From Archivesica marissinica (lineage: Eukaryota; Mollusca; Bivalvia; Venerida; Vesicomyidae), in contig CM026390.1 of assembly GCA_014843695.1 (NCBI GenBank), positions 96,575,970 through 96,639,969 on the forward strand: DNA of 64,000 nucleotides, given 5' to 3'. The position numbers and the translations under genes are program-made. Below the pieces are notes generated by a model, which saw nothing but the letters and a program-made list of their open reading frames with translations, was not told where the DNA came from and did no database searches. Positions 56,601 to 64,000 of the stretch are shown here, one piece after another; positions within the stretch are counted from its first letter, which is position 1, and each line of letters opens with the position of its first letter.

Positions 56601-59374
56601 GGTATAACAATGCTGGCCTGATATCAAACACCAGGGTGGTTTCGCTGGTCCAGTTTGATGCATAATATACAAGTACAACATTAATCTCAAGTCATCCATA
56701 TCCACGCACGCACGCAGAGAAGATATTTCAAAACCGAGCACCTTGACGTGTGATTTTTATTTCACCATTGGAATCGGCATAAAATTTGCTATAAAATACT
56801 GCAATATGAATAAATCTATCAAAGTAAAAAATATATATAGAAATTGCCTTTAAGATACAATAATACACATGACTACATGTATATGCTCAATTGTGATGTC
56901 AGATATATTGTATAACTAAGCAATCGATATCAGCTACACATAAAAATACTGAAAACATGTTTTGCAGGTAATTCAAGAATTTTTATCTTAAATCGGGAAT
57001 AAAATAGCCAGAATTAATATAATCCTGTATCACATGTGTATGGACACTTGTTGTTTTCATGTACAGTAAATGTTACGGTGACCTCGACATTTCAGTATCG
57101 ATGTTTCACAGCTTATCGTTGTATGTTTCAGCCTATGAGATGTCCTTATCTGAAGGTCTACACTTTGAGAAGAGGCTGTTCCATGCCACGTTTGCTACAG
57201 TAAGTAGGTTTGCTGCAGTAAGTAGGTTTGCCACAGTAAGTAGGTTTGCTGCAGTAAGTAGGTTTGCCACAGTAAGTAGGTTTGCTACAGTAAGTAGGTT
57301 TGCCACAGTAAGTAGGTTTGCTGCAGTAAGTAGGTTTGCTGCAGTAAGTAGGTTTGCTACAGTAAGTAGGTTTGCTACAGTAGGTAGGTTAGTAAGTAGG
57401 TTTGCTACTACAGTAAGTAGGTTTGCTGCAGTAAGTAGGTTTGCCACAGTAAGTAGGTTTGCTACAGTAAGTAGGTTTGCCACAGTAAGTAGGTTTGCTA
57501 CAGTAAGTAGGTTTGCCACAGTAATAGGTTTGCTACAGTAAGTAGGTTTGCTACAGTAAGTAGGTTTGCTGCAGTAAGTAGGTTTGCCACAGTAAGTAGG
57601 TTTGCTGCAGTAAGTAGGTTTGCCACAGTAAGTAGGTTTGCTACAGTAGGTAGGTTTGCCACAGTAGGTAGGTTTGCTACAGTAAGTAGGTTTGCTAGAG
57701 TAAGTAGGTTTGCTACAGTAAGTAGGTTTGCTACAGTAAGTAGGTTTGCTACAGTGAGTAGGTTTGCTATAGTAAGTAGGTTAGCTAGAGTAAGTAGGTT
57801 TGCTACAGTAGGTAGGTTTGCTACAGTAAGTAGGTTTGCTACAGTGAGTAGGTTTGCTACAGTAGGTAGGTTAGTAAGTAGGTTTGCTACAGTGAGTAGG
57901 CTTGCTACAGTAAGTAGGTTTGCTACAGTAGGTAGGTTAGTAAGTAGGCTTGCTACAGTAAGTAGGTTTGCTACAGTAAGTAGGTTTGCTACAGTAAGTA
58001 GGTTTGCTGCAGTAAGTAGGTTTGCTACAGTAGGTAGGTTAGTAAGTAGGTTTGCTACAGTAGGTAGGTTAGTAAGTAGGTTTGCTACAGTAAGTAGGTT
58101 TGCTACAGTGAGTAGGCTTGCTACAGTAAGTAGGTTTGCTACAGTAAGTAGGTTTGCTACAGTAGGTAGGTTAGTAAGTAGGTTTGCTACAGTAGGTAGG
58201 TTAGTAAGTAGGTTTGCTACAGTAAGTAGGTTTGCTACTTTTAGTAGTTTCACTGTTTTTAATGTGCCAACAAAGTTTAATCTCCATCAAATGTGTTCCT
58301 ATTGATAGAATGAATGTATTATACTTATGCTAAAACTTTGGTGACCTCACTGTATGCCAGAGGGTTTGGTGACTCATCCTGTTGCTAGAGGGTTTGGTGA
58401 CTCATCTTTGTGTGTGAGGGTTTGGTGAGTGAGGGTTTGGTGACTCATCCTGTTGCTAGAGGGTTTGGTGACTCATCCTTGTGTGTGAGGGTTTGGTGAT
58501 TCATCCTGGTGTGTGAGGGTTTGGTGACTCATCCTGGTGTGTGAGGGTTTGGTGACTCATCCTGGTGTGTGAGGGTTTGGTGACTCATCCTGTTGCTAGA
58601 GGGTTTGGTGACTCATCCTGTTGCTAGAGGGTTTGGTGACTCATCCTGGTGTGTGAGGGTTTGGTGACTCATCCTGTTGCTAGAGGGTTTGGTGACTCAT
58701 CCTTGTGTGTGAGGGTTTGGTGATTCATCCTGGTGTGTGAGGGTTGGTGACTCATCCTGGTGTGTGAGGGTTTGGTGACTCATCCTGGTGTGAGGGTTTG
58801 GTGACTCATCCTGGTGTGTGAGGGTTTGGTGACTCATCCTGGTGTGTGATGGTTTGGTGACTCATCCTGGTGTGTGAGTGTTTGGTGACTCATCCTTGTA
58901 TGTGAGGGTTTGGTGACTCATCGTTGTGTGTGAGGGTTTGGTGACTCATCCTTGTATGTGAGGGTTTGGTGACTCATCCTTGTATGTGAGGGTTTGGTGA
59001 CTCATCCTTGTATGTGAGGGTTTGGTGACTCATCCTTGTGTGTGAGGGTTTGGTGACTCAACCTGGTGTGTGAGGGTTTGGTGACTCATCCTGGTGTGTG
59101 AGGGTTTGGTGACTCAACCTGGTGTCTGAGGGTTTGGTGACTCATCTTGTTGTCTGAGGGTTTGGTGACTCATCCTGGTGTCTGAGGGTTTGGTGAATCT
59201 CCAGTAATGAAGCAAATCAAATCTTCCCAATACTCTTCGGTTGTTCCTGTACAAGGAATTTGGGATCATTATCTAACAACATCAAAACCTGATATTTCTG
59301 CATTTCAGAAAGATAGAAAAGAAGGGATGACAGCCTTTTTGGAGAAAAGGAAACCAGGATTCACAGATAGCTAG
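47466..59374 (+). CDS. ECHS1: ECHS1, mitochondrial short-chain enoyl-CoA hydratase, exons 2-8
   Basis: Gene-level entry. The enzyme hydrates 2-trans-enoyl-CoA to 3-hydroxyacyl-CoA in mitochondrial beta-oxidation and valine catabolism. Seven exons encode about 258 residues in one frame with consistent phases; human ECHS1 also has eight exons and 290 residues, so only the transit-peptide exon is missing here. Crotonase landmarks: [22 protein letters not shown] (oxyanion-hole Ala); [16 protein letters not shown] with oxyanion Gly and the first catalytic Glu; [20 protein letters not shown] with the second catalytic Glu; and the trimerising C-terminal helix region [13 protein letters not shown]. 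Both catalytic glutamates are present. Most introns carry large tandem arrays, several made from the gene's own splice junctions. Identification is by recalled family sequence. Confidence 0.95.
47658..48232. other. ECHS1 intron 2, unique 5' part
   Basis: AT-rich. Contains a GTGACGTCATGACAATTTA duplication near 48030-48070 and three tandem GATGAAAAGGATCTTACACTT-like units at about 48148-48215. No exon seen. Confidence 0.5.
48233..48375. repeat. two adjacent long palindromes
   Basis: 48233-48324 is a 92-bp near-perfect palindrome centred on a TA run, with arms containing AATATGGTATGAAATCACCA. 48328-48375 is a perfect 48-bp palindrome with arms CTATTGTAGACACGG. Both could form cruciforms or RNA hairpins. 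The second one's arm seeds the next array. Confidence 0.9.
48361..48700. repeat. 57-60-bp tandem repeat, about 5-6 copies
   Basis: CCGTGTCTACAATAG recurs at 48361, 48405, 48465, 48522, 48579 and 48657, with CCACTTACAATTGTAG between. The motif is shared with the palindrome arm just upstream. Confidence 0.88.
48690..50435. repeat. 39-bp pyrimidine-rich array, ECHS1 intron 2
   Basis: About 31 regular 39-bp units (49200-50435) are preceded by about 0.5 kb of related 18-21-bp units. Each regular unit contains TATCTTTCTGTTTGCA(A/G)AG and GTCTTCTGTTTCTACAG, two acceptor-like polypyrimidine-AG motifs. The array ends about 95 bp before exon 3. Because 39 is a multiple of three, it is open in five frames; the resulting repeat peptides are not genes. 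Confidence 0.95.
50529..50656 (+). CDS. ECHS1: ECHS1 exon 3
   Basis: The acceptor TTTATTGAGCAG precedes CTGGGGCAGAC. CT completes an Ala codon; the exon encodes [20 protein letters not shown], then [20 protein letters not shown] and FA, ending GCT|GTATGTATC. It carries the AGADIKEM oxyanion-hole loop and the KPVIAAVNG strand. Confidence 0.95.
50657..50999. other. ECHS1 intron 3, unique part
   Basis: A segment at about 50925-50990 (CTAGTGGTTAGCGTC then GCTTTCC) loosely resembles a tRNA-like SINE head; too degraded to call. Otherwise nothing seen. Confidence 0.4.
51000..51612. repeat. 20-bp-based tandem array, ECHS1 intron 3
   Basis: Mix of CACACATGTTTATAATACCT (20 bp) and CACACCTGTTTGTATTTCCC units, extending to within about 25 bp of the exon 4 acceptor. 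Units contain TGTTTAT, a weak forkhead-like core. Confidence 0.93.
51639..51738 (+). CDS. ECHS1: ECHS1 exon 4
   Basis: The acceptor ATTGTACTTTCAG precedes TTAGGTGGTGGC. It encodes [20 protein letters not shown] then [13 protein letters not shown] plus G, ending ACTATACCAG|GTATATATG. Both catalytic Glu residues (GGGCE and QPE) are in this exon. The last 12 bases and the donor are the seed unit of the following array. Confidence 0.95.
51727..54431 (+). repeat. 30-bp array made from the ECHS1 exon 4 donor junction
   Basis: About 90 copies of GAACTATACCAG|GTATATATG then TTACAATAT. The first 12 bases equal the end of exon 4 and the rest equals the start of intron 4, so every unit is a copy of the authentic 5' splice junction. 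Variants: GTATCTATG, GATGTATACC, GAACTGTACC and CAATAGGAAC (the exon-like form without the TGA). Two shortened units occur at about 53030 and 53178. Variant order repeats over hundreds of bases, showing segmental duplication within the array. Confidence 0.97.
54432..54583. mobile_element. inverted-repeat MITE-like element
   Basis: The ends CCTCAAGGTCTTAAAATT and the complement of ATAACCTTGGG, plus inner CTCAAAC/GTTTGAG and GATTGGTT/AACCAATC pairs, give an imperfect fold-back of about 150 bp. It lies immediately after the 30-bp array. No target duplication resolved. Confidence 0.5.
54584..55710. other. ECHS1 intron 4, unique 3' part
   Basis: AT-rich, no exon, array or mobile element recognised. 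Confidence 0.5.
55711..55815 (+). CDS. ECHS1: ECHS1 exon 5
   Basis: The acceptor ATCACCACAG precedes GTGCTGGAGG. It completes Gly and encodes [20 protein letters not shown] then [14 protein letters not shown], ending GGCGG|GTAGGTAAAT. A competing AG|GTAAAT four bases on would break the frame and the conserved AGLVSK junction. Confidence 0.95.
56010..56190. repeat. 24-27-bp repeat, about 7 copies, ECHS1 intron 5
   Basis: Tandem TTTGACCTCTGTTATGGGCA with AGG or GGG joins; slightly variable spacing. Confidence 0.9.
56416..56535 (+). CDS. ECHS1: ECHS1 exon 6
   Basis: The acceptor TTTCTTATAACAG precedes GCTTGGTGAG. It encodes [20 protein letters not shown] then [19 protein letters not shown], ending TCAT|GTAAGTATC, a strong donor without any repeat copies. 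Confidence 0.94.
56536..57131. other. ECHS1 intron 6
   Basis: The only sizeable ECHS1 intron here without a tandem array. AT-rich, no other feature recognised. Confidence 0.55.
57132..57199 (+). CDS. ECHS1: ECHS1 exon 7
   Basis: The acceptor TTGTATGTTTCAG precedes CCTATGAGATG. It completes Ser and encodes [20 protein letters not shown] then AT, ending TTTGCTACA|GTAAGTAGG. Joining to exon 8 gives FATKDRKEGM, as in the family (human FATDDRKEGM). The frame stays open beyond the donor into the array until 57541. Confidence 0.93.
57190..58240 (+). repeat. 18-bp array made from the ECHS1 exon 7 donor junction
   Basis: About 58 copies of GTTTGCTACA|GTAAGTAG. The exon ends TTTGCTACA and the intron starts GTAAGTAG, so every unit repeats the junction with a near-consensus U1 site. 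Variants: GCTGCA, GCCACA, GTAGGT, GTGAGT and short GTTAGTAAGTAG inserts. The first 17 units keep the exon 7 frame open (six residues per unit, VSRFAT-like). Confidence 0.97.
58350..59200. repeat. 28-bp array with AP-1 consensus, ECHS1 intron 7
   Basis: About 30 copies of a unit GAGGGTTTGGTGACTCATCC plus TGGTGTGT or TGTTGCTA. TGACTCA (AP-1/TRE) is present in nearly every unit; a few have TGATTCA. It ends about 110 bp before exon 8. Confidence 0.95.
59309..59374 (+). CDS. ECHS1: ECHS1 exon 8 with stop codon
   Basis: The acceptor TTTCTGCATTTCAG precedes AAAGATAGAAAAG. It encodes [20 protein letters not shown] then S and TAG at 59372-59374. The end matches the family C-terminus in length. Confidence 0.95.
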   Translation, partial: KDRKEGMTAFLEKRKPGFTDS

Positions 59375-59590
59375 ATGTGCCGAAACAAACCGAAATTGAC
59401 ATGAACACAATCAGTTTTGTAGAACAAAACCAGTCTGGATAGGTCGCTTTATATGTAGATGAAATATGGCCCCGTGCAAGATGAACAATAGAACACAAGC
59501 TCCATTTTCACATTATAAGGAGTTATATGAAGTGACATTTACAGACAAGTTGTATTGATGTGCACGGGTGAATACACATGCTTTAATACA

Positions 59591-59754
59591 TACAGTCAAA
59601 CCTGCCTTAAGCAGCCAGCCAAGGGAATCACAGAAAGTGGCTGCTTAGTACAGGTGGCTGCCTAATAGAGGTCAAATGTATAATAAAACAACATATTGGG
59701 AATCTGGAAACTGGCTGCTTAATAGAGGTGACCACCAACACAGGTTTGACTGTA
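59591..59754. mobile_element. Tc1/mariner-type MITE, 160 bp, with TA target site
   Basis: Perfect inverted ends TACAGTCAAACCTG (59591-59604) and CAGGTTTGACTGTA (59741-59754), with the outer TA being the likely target duplication. The interior has sub-repeats of GTGGCTGCTTAGTA-like sequence. It lies 217 bp after the ECHS1 stop and contains AATAAA (59682). Confidence 0.85.
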
Positions 59755-59798
59755 CACGTACTTTCAAAATAGAGCATGAAGTATTCTTGTATAGCCAG

Positions 59799-59953
59799 CT
59801 GGTTTGCGGAAGGTTCTAACTGTGTGCCCGCACTTTTATTAAATACTGCACAGAGGGGCACCCGGATCTTCCTCCACCAATACCTACATAGTCGCCATAT
59901 CACCTAAGCTGTTGGTGCGACTTTAAACCCCTAAAATAAATAAATAAACAAAC
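59799..59953 (+). mobile_element. SINE 3' fragment (family D)
   Basis: Contains GTGCCCGCAC, GAGGGGCACCCGGATCTTCC, TCCACCA and the end TTGGTGCGACTTTAAACCCC followed by AAATAAATAAATAAAC. This is a conserved SINE core and tail arrangement seen in molluscs and other marine invertebrates. The tRNA-like head is missing. Confidence 0.7.
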
Positions 59954-60534
59954 AATTCTTGTATAGTTATGTACATATATTGCACATTGTTGTGCAAACC
60001 GACTGGAACTTGCAATATGACTTGCGGGAATTCCCCATCAAGTGATGGTACGCTAGCTTACTGTTGAGCTGCATGTACAGTAGACCAGTGTACGATTGAA
60101 ACTTTCTTTAACGGTGTTCAATATTGACTCCATAGCCTATCTTTAGTTCGGTGTAAATAAGATCTAGTTCTATCTGGTTAAACAACTTGAACTGCGTTGT
60201 TGAGTCATAAGGCAGAACTCGGATAGCAATAGTAAGATAGAAATATACATTGACTTAGTTAAAGCTATGACGCCTCCGTCGAGTGGTTACGGTCGTTGAC
60301 TTGTATACCACTGTAACCTATCATCACTGATGGTCACAGGCCATGTCTCATTTATATGAAAAAGTTGACAATTTCTTACGGAGGTTGGTGCACCCAAGTA
60401 CTGGTTAACCGCTGGAGCCTGCTCAGGAAAGGTATTGTTAGGTAAACTGTCGTCGGCGATATAGCCCAAAAATGGTGCTGATGCAGGCGTAAAACCCGAA
60501 ATATAACATAATATAACAACATTTTCTGATCTCC
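59954..60534. other. intergenic DNA downstream of ECHS1
   Basis: Contains a possible SINE head relic at about 60270-60310 (CCTCCGTCGAGTGGTTACGG) and a family A-like body piece at about 60395-60432 (AGTACTGGTTAACCGCT then CAGGAAA). No gene seen. Confidence 0.45.
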
Positions 60535-61745
60535 ACCTGGTATTTGATGGAGTTGCCATGTAGTTGTGCAGTGTTGCCATGTTCTGGTCTCCACCTGGTA
60601 TTTGATGGAGTTGCCATGTAGATGTGCAGTGTTGCCATGTTCTGGTCGCCAATGGTATTTGATGGAGTTGCCATGTAGTTGTGCAGTGTTGCCATGTTCT
60701 GGTCTCCACCTGGTATTTGATGTAGTTGTGCAGTGTTGCCATGTTCTGGTCTCCAATGGTGTTTGATGGAGTTGCCATGTTCTGGTCTCCACCTGGTATT
60801 TGATGGAGTTGTGCAGTGTTGCCATGTAGTTGTGCAGTGTTGCCATGTAGTTGTGCAGTGTTGCCATGTTCTGGTCTCCAATGGTGTTTGGTGGAGTTGC
60901 CATGTAGTTGTGCAGTGTTGCCATGTTCTGGTCTCCAATGGTGTTTGATGGAGTTGCCATGTAGTTGTGCAGTGTTGCCATGTTCTGGTCTCCAATGGTG
61001 TTGCCATGCAGTTGTGCAGTGTTGCCATGTTCTGGTCTCCAATGGTGTTTGATGGAGTTGCCATGTTCTGGTCTCCACCTGGTATTTGATGGAGTTGTGC
61101 AGTGTTGCCATGTAGTTGTGCAGTGTTGCCATGTTCTGGTCTCCAATGGTGTTTGGTGGAGTTGCCATGTAGTTGTGCAGTGTTGCCATGTTCTGGTCTC
61201 CAATGGTGTTTGATGGAGTTGCCATGTAGTTGTGCAGTGTTGCCATGTTCTGGTCTCCAATGGTGTTGCCATGCAGTTGTGCAGTGTTGCCATGTTCTGG
61301 TCTCCAATGGTGTTTGATGGAGTTGCCGCCATGTTCTGGTCTCCAATGGTGTTTGATGGAGTTGCCATGTAGTTGTGCAGTGTTGCCATGTTCTGGTCTC
61401 CAATGGTGTTTGATGGAGTTGCCATGGTCTGGTCTCCAATGGTGTTTGATGGAGTTGCCATGTAGTTGTGCAGTGTTGCCATGTTCTGGTCTCCAATGGT
61501 GTTTGGTGGAGTTGCCATGCAGTTGTGCAGTGTTGCCATGTTCTGGTCTCCAATGGTGTTTGGTGGAGTTGCCATGCAGTTGTGCAGTGTTGCCATGTTA
61601 TGTAGTTGTGCAGTGTTGCCATGTTCTGGTGTTTGATGGAGTTGCCATGTAGTTGTGCAGTGTTGCCATGGTCTGGTCTCCAATGGTGTTTGATGGAGTT
61701 GCCATGTAGTTGTGCAGTGTTGCCATGTTCTGGTATTTGATGGAG
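60535..61745. repeat. complex array of about 57 bp
   Basis: Mosaic of three modules, GTTGCCATGTAGTTGTGCAG, TGTTGCCATGTTCTGGTCTC and CAATGGTGTTTGATGGA (or ACCTGGTATTTGATGGA), in varying order; a block of about 280 bp is repeated at 60780-61060 and 61070-61330. Long frames on both strands are artefacts. GTTGCCATG matches an RFX half-site. Confidence 0.95.
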
Positions 61746-62887
61746 TTGCGTCTTGGAAGATTGTGCTCACTATTCATATATGCTAAACCTTGGCTCTGCT
61801 TGAATGTTAACCATACTTGCAAGTCATCTTACTGCAGATATTCATTATTTTGTGTTAGTACTACTATACTAGTGAAAATACTAGTGAAAACAAACAATTT
61901 TAGCAAAATATAAAACTTTTATTCAAAATGTGTGCAACAAGCATTCGTGTCAAAAAAACTGATAAAATAATTAAAAACTGATAATTATAATAATTGTGTA
62001 CGAGACCGCATTCGCTCATACAAATTCACTAGTGGAACATTGAACAAGACGCTACGAATTCTCCAACCAATATTAAGGATCATGACAAAATTGCTACCGA
62101 ATTGGGTCATTTTCCAGTAATTTGAATCCTTCCACTAGTAAATAAACACTTGCTCAATGTGCAGGTTTGTATTATGTAGGCATTCATTAGTAATGCATCG
62201 TTGTCGAGCGTCTAACTTCATGCATAATATCCTGATAGCATGTTCGGAAGTGAAACTATGATGATATGATGAAATTTAAGTAAAACTAACTATAAAGCAA
62301 GAAATGTCGTCATTTTCAATGCATAGCATACACATATATTACTAAAATACTTATGTATAATGTAGAAACATTTATTGAGTACAGCTTTCAGGAAATTTCA
62401 TATAAATTGTCCAAAATTAACTGAAATTTAGACCCACATTTGGGCCCAGCATTGATTCAACATGTTGCTGCATTTGGCAAATGTAACGATACCCGTAGAT
62501 TGTGATTGAGCTATAAAACATGTTTGATTACATATGTTTCTTTTTCCTTGGAATAGTCGGTATATACTATAACACAATAGAAAACGTGCATTAGATTATA
62601 ACGTGCATTAGATTATAAAATGTAACCAGGAGGAAAACAAGTTGCGCAAAGGATTTGAAGTAGTTCATACACTGACCTTGCCATCTGAAGGTCAACACTG
62701 ACCTTGAAATCTGAAAATCAATCTAGTATGCGTTTAAAGTAGATACACAGGAACAACATGCATATTATATTCTAAAGAATAAATCACAGACTTGAATGGA
62801 ATGTTGAAATATACAATTTTACATAATATATCAATGTTTGCATGTCATTTTGCAATATGATCAATGGAAACAACAACAAAATATCTA
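61746..62887. other. AT-rich intergenic DNA
   Basis: No gene, RNA or array recognised. A duplicated ACGTGCATTAGATTATAA occurs at about 62585-62620. Confidence 0.5.
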
Positions 62888-63288
62888 TTCATTGGCTATG
62901 CTGTAACAGATCTATTCATTGGATATGATGTAACAGACCTATTCATTGGATATGATGTAACAGATCTATTCATTGGATATGATGTAACAGATCTATTCAT
63001 TGGATATGATGTAACAGACCTATTCATTGGATATGATGGAACAGATCTATTCATTGGATATGATGTAACAGACCTATTCATTGGATATGATGTAACAGAT
63101 CTATTCATTGGATATGATGTAACAGATCTATTCATTGGATATGATGGAACGGATCTATTCATTGGATATGATGTAACAGATCTATTCATTGGATATGATG
63201 TAACAGATCTATTTATTGGATATGATGGAACGGATCTATTCATTGGATATGATGTAACAGATCTATTCATTGGATATGATGTATCAAC
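62888..63288. repeat. 27-bp tandem array, about 15 copies
   Basis: Unit ACAGATCTATTCATTGGATA plus TGATGTA; variants ACAGACC and GGAACGG. A multiple of three, hence a spurious open minus-strand frame. Confidence 0.95.
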
Positions 63289-63484
63289 ATATTGCGAAGC
63301 ACTATACAATCATGAGCGAAATATATCAACTTTCAGCAGTAAAATTATGCATACAGTAGATCAAAAAGCAAAACTGGATTTCATTGATCCATCTTTCACA
63401 AACAAGCCAGTAAAAGTAGTTAGCGTGATAATACAGACAGACAATCCAACAGCCCCGATGACATATATACCCCACAGTGACTTC

Positions 63485-63900
63485 TATGCCCCAACTGCCA
63501 GCCCAGGTCACCCTTATATACTGCCAGCCCAGGTCACTCTTATATACCCCAACCGCCAGCCCAGGTCACTCTTATATACCCCAACCGTCAGCCCAGGTCA
63601 CCCTTATATACCGCCAGCCCAGGTCACTCTTATATACGCCAGCCCAGGTCACTCTTATATACCCCAACCGCCAGCCCAGGTCACTCTTATATACCGCCAT
63701 CCCAGGTCACTCTTATATACCCCAACCGCCAGCCCAGGTCACTCTTATATACCCCAACCGCCAGCCCAGGTCACTCTTATATACCCCAACCGCCAGCCCA
63801 GGTCACTCTTATATACCGCCAGCCCAGGTCACTCTTATATATCCCAACCGCCAGCCCATGTGACTTATATACCCCAACTGAAAGCACAGCGTCTCATAAA
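63485..63900. repeat. about 32-bp tandem array
   Basis: Unit CTTATATACCCCAACCGCCA plus GCCCAGGTCACT, with shortened units lacking CCCCAAC. Degenerate copies continue to the window end. Confidence 0.93.
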
Positions 63901-64000
63901 TATTTCGACCAACCCCCAACAAACAACCCCTTTGGGTCTCTTATATACCTCGACTAACAGCCCTGGTGACTTATATAGAGCCCAACTGAGTCACATTGAC

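Noticed and set aside
60287..61770. 394- and 464-codon minus-strand frames rich in Trp-Gln-His-Cys
   Set aside because: Low-complexity translation of the 57-bp mosaic array; frames overlap and have no recognisable domain.

Overview
The window is eukaryotic (AT-rich, intron-rich) and most likely comes from a lophotrochozoan, probably a bivalve mollusc. This is inferred from the tRNA-derived SINE families with conserved marine-invertebrate cores, the Ty3/gypsy remnant and the heavy minisatellite load; the species cannot be named from the sequence.

I recognise two conserved housekeeping genes, arranged head to head. On the minus strand is a WDR45B/WIPI3-type autophagy beta-propeller gene. Its start codon is at 39252 and its exons are at 39186-39252, 34163-34339, 29893-29980, 27563-27657 and 24477-24667. 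The 3' exons are not found here and must lie left of the window or in the N gap. On the plus strand is the mitochondrial short-chain enoyl-CoA hydratase ECHS1. Seven exons (47466-47657, 50529-50656, 51639-51738, 55711-55815, 56416-56535, 57132-57199, 59309-59374) form one continuous reading frame up to the stop. The first exon, with the transit peptide, was not found.

Layout: 1-11640 and 13863-24408 are two blocks of a 133-bp satellite, separated by a 1000-N gap and about 1.2 kb of unique DNA. Together they sit in the intron after WDR45B exon 5. 24668-39185 holds the upstream WDR45B introns, with 26-bp, 17-bp, 56-bp, 19-bp and 37-bp arrays, several MITE/SINE insertions and a truncated Ty3/gypsy element. 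39253-47465 is the divergent intergenic (or ECHS1 5') region, with nested transposons and a long TG microsatellite. 47466-59374 is ECHS1, with arrays in most introns. 59375-64000 is downstream DNA with a MITE, a SINE tail and three more arrays.

The most notable observation is that several intronic arrays are built from the gene's own exon-intron junctions. Units carry the last exon bases plus the 5' splice site (ECHS1 exons 4 and 7; WDR45B exons 2 and 3) or the 3' splice site (ECHS1 exon 2). This gives tens to about 90 decoy splice sites per intron. At ECHS1 exon 7 the decoys are in frame and open for 17 steps. Two other arrays carry transcription-factor consensus sites in nearly every unit: FOXO-type GTAAACAA in a WDR45B intron and AP-1 TGACTCA in an ECHS1 intron.

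Most long open frames in the window are artefacts of tandem repeats whose unit length is a multiple of three or that lack stops; they are not annotated as genes.
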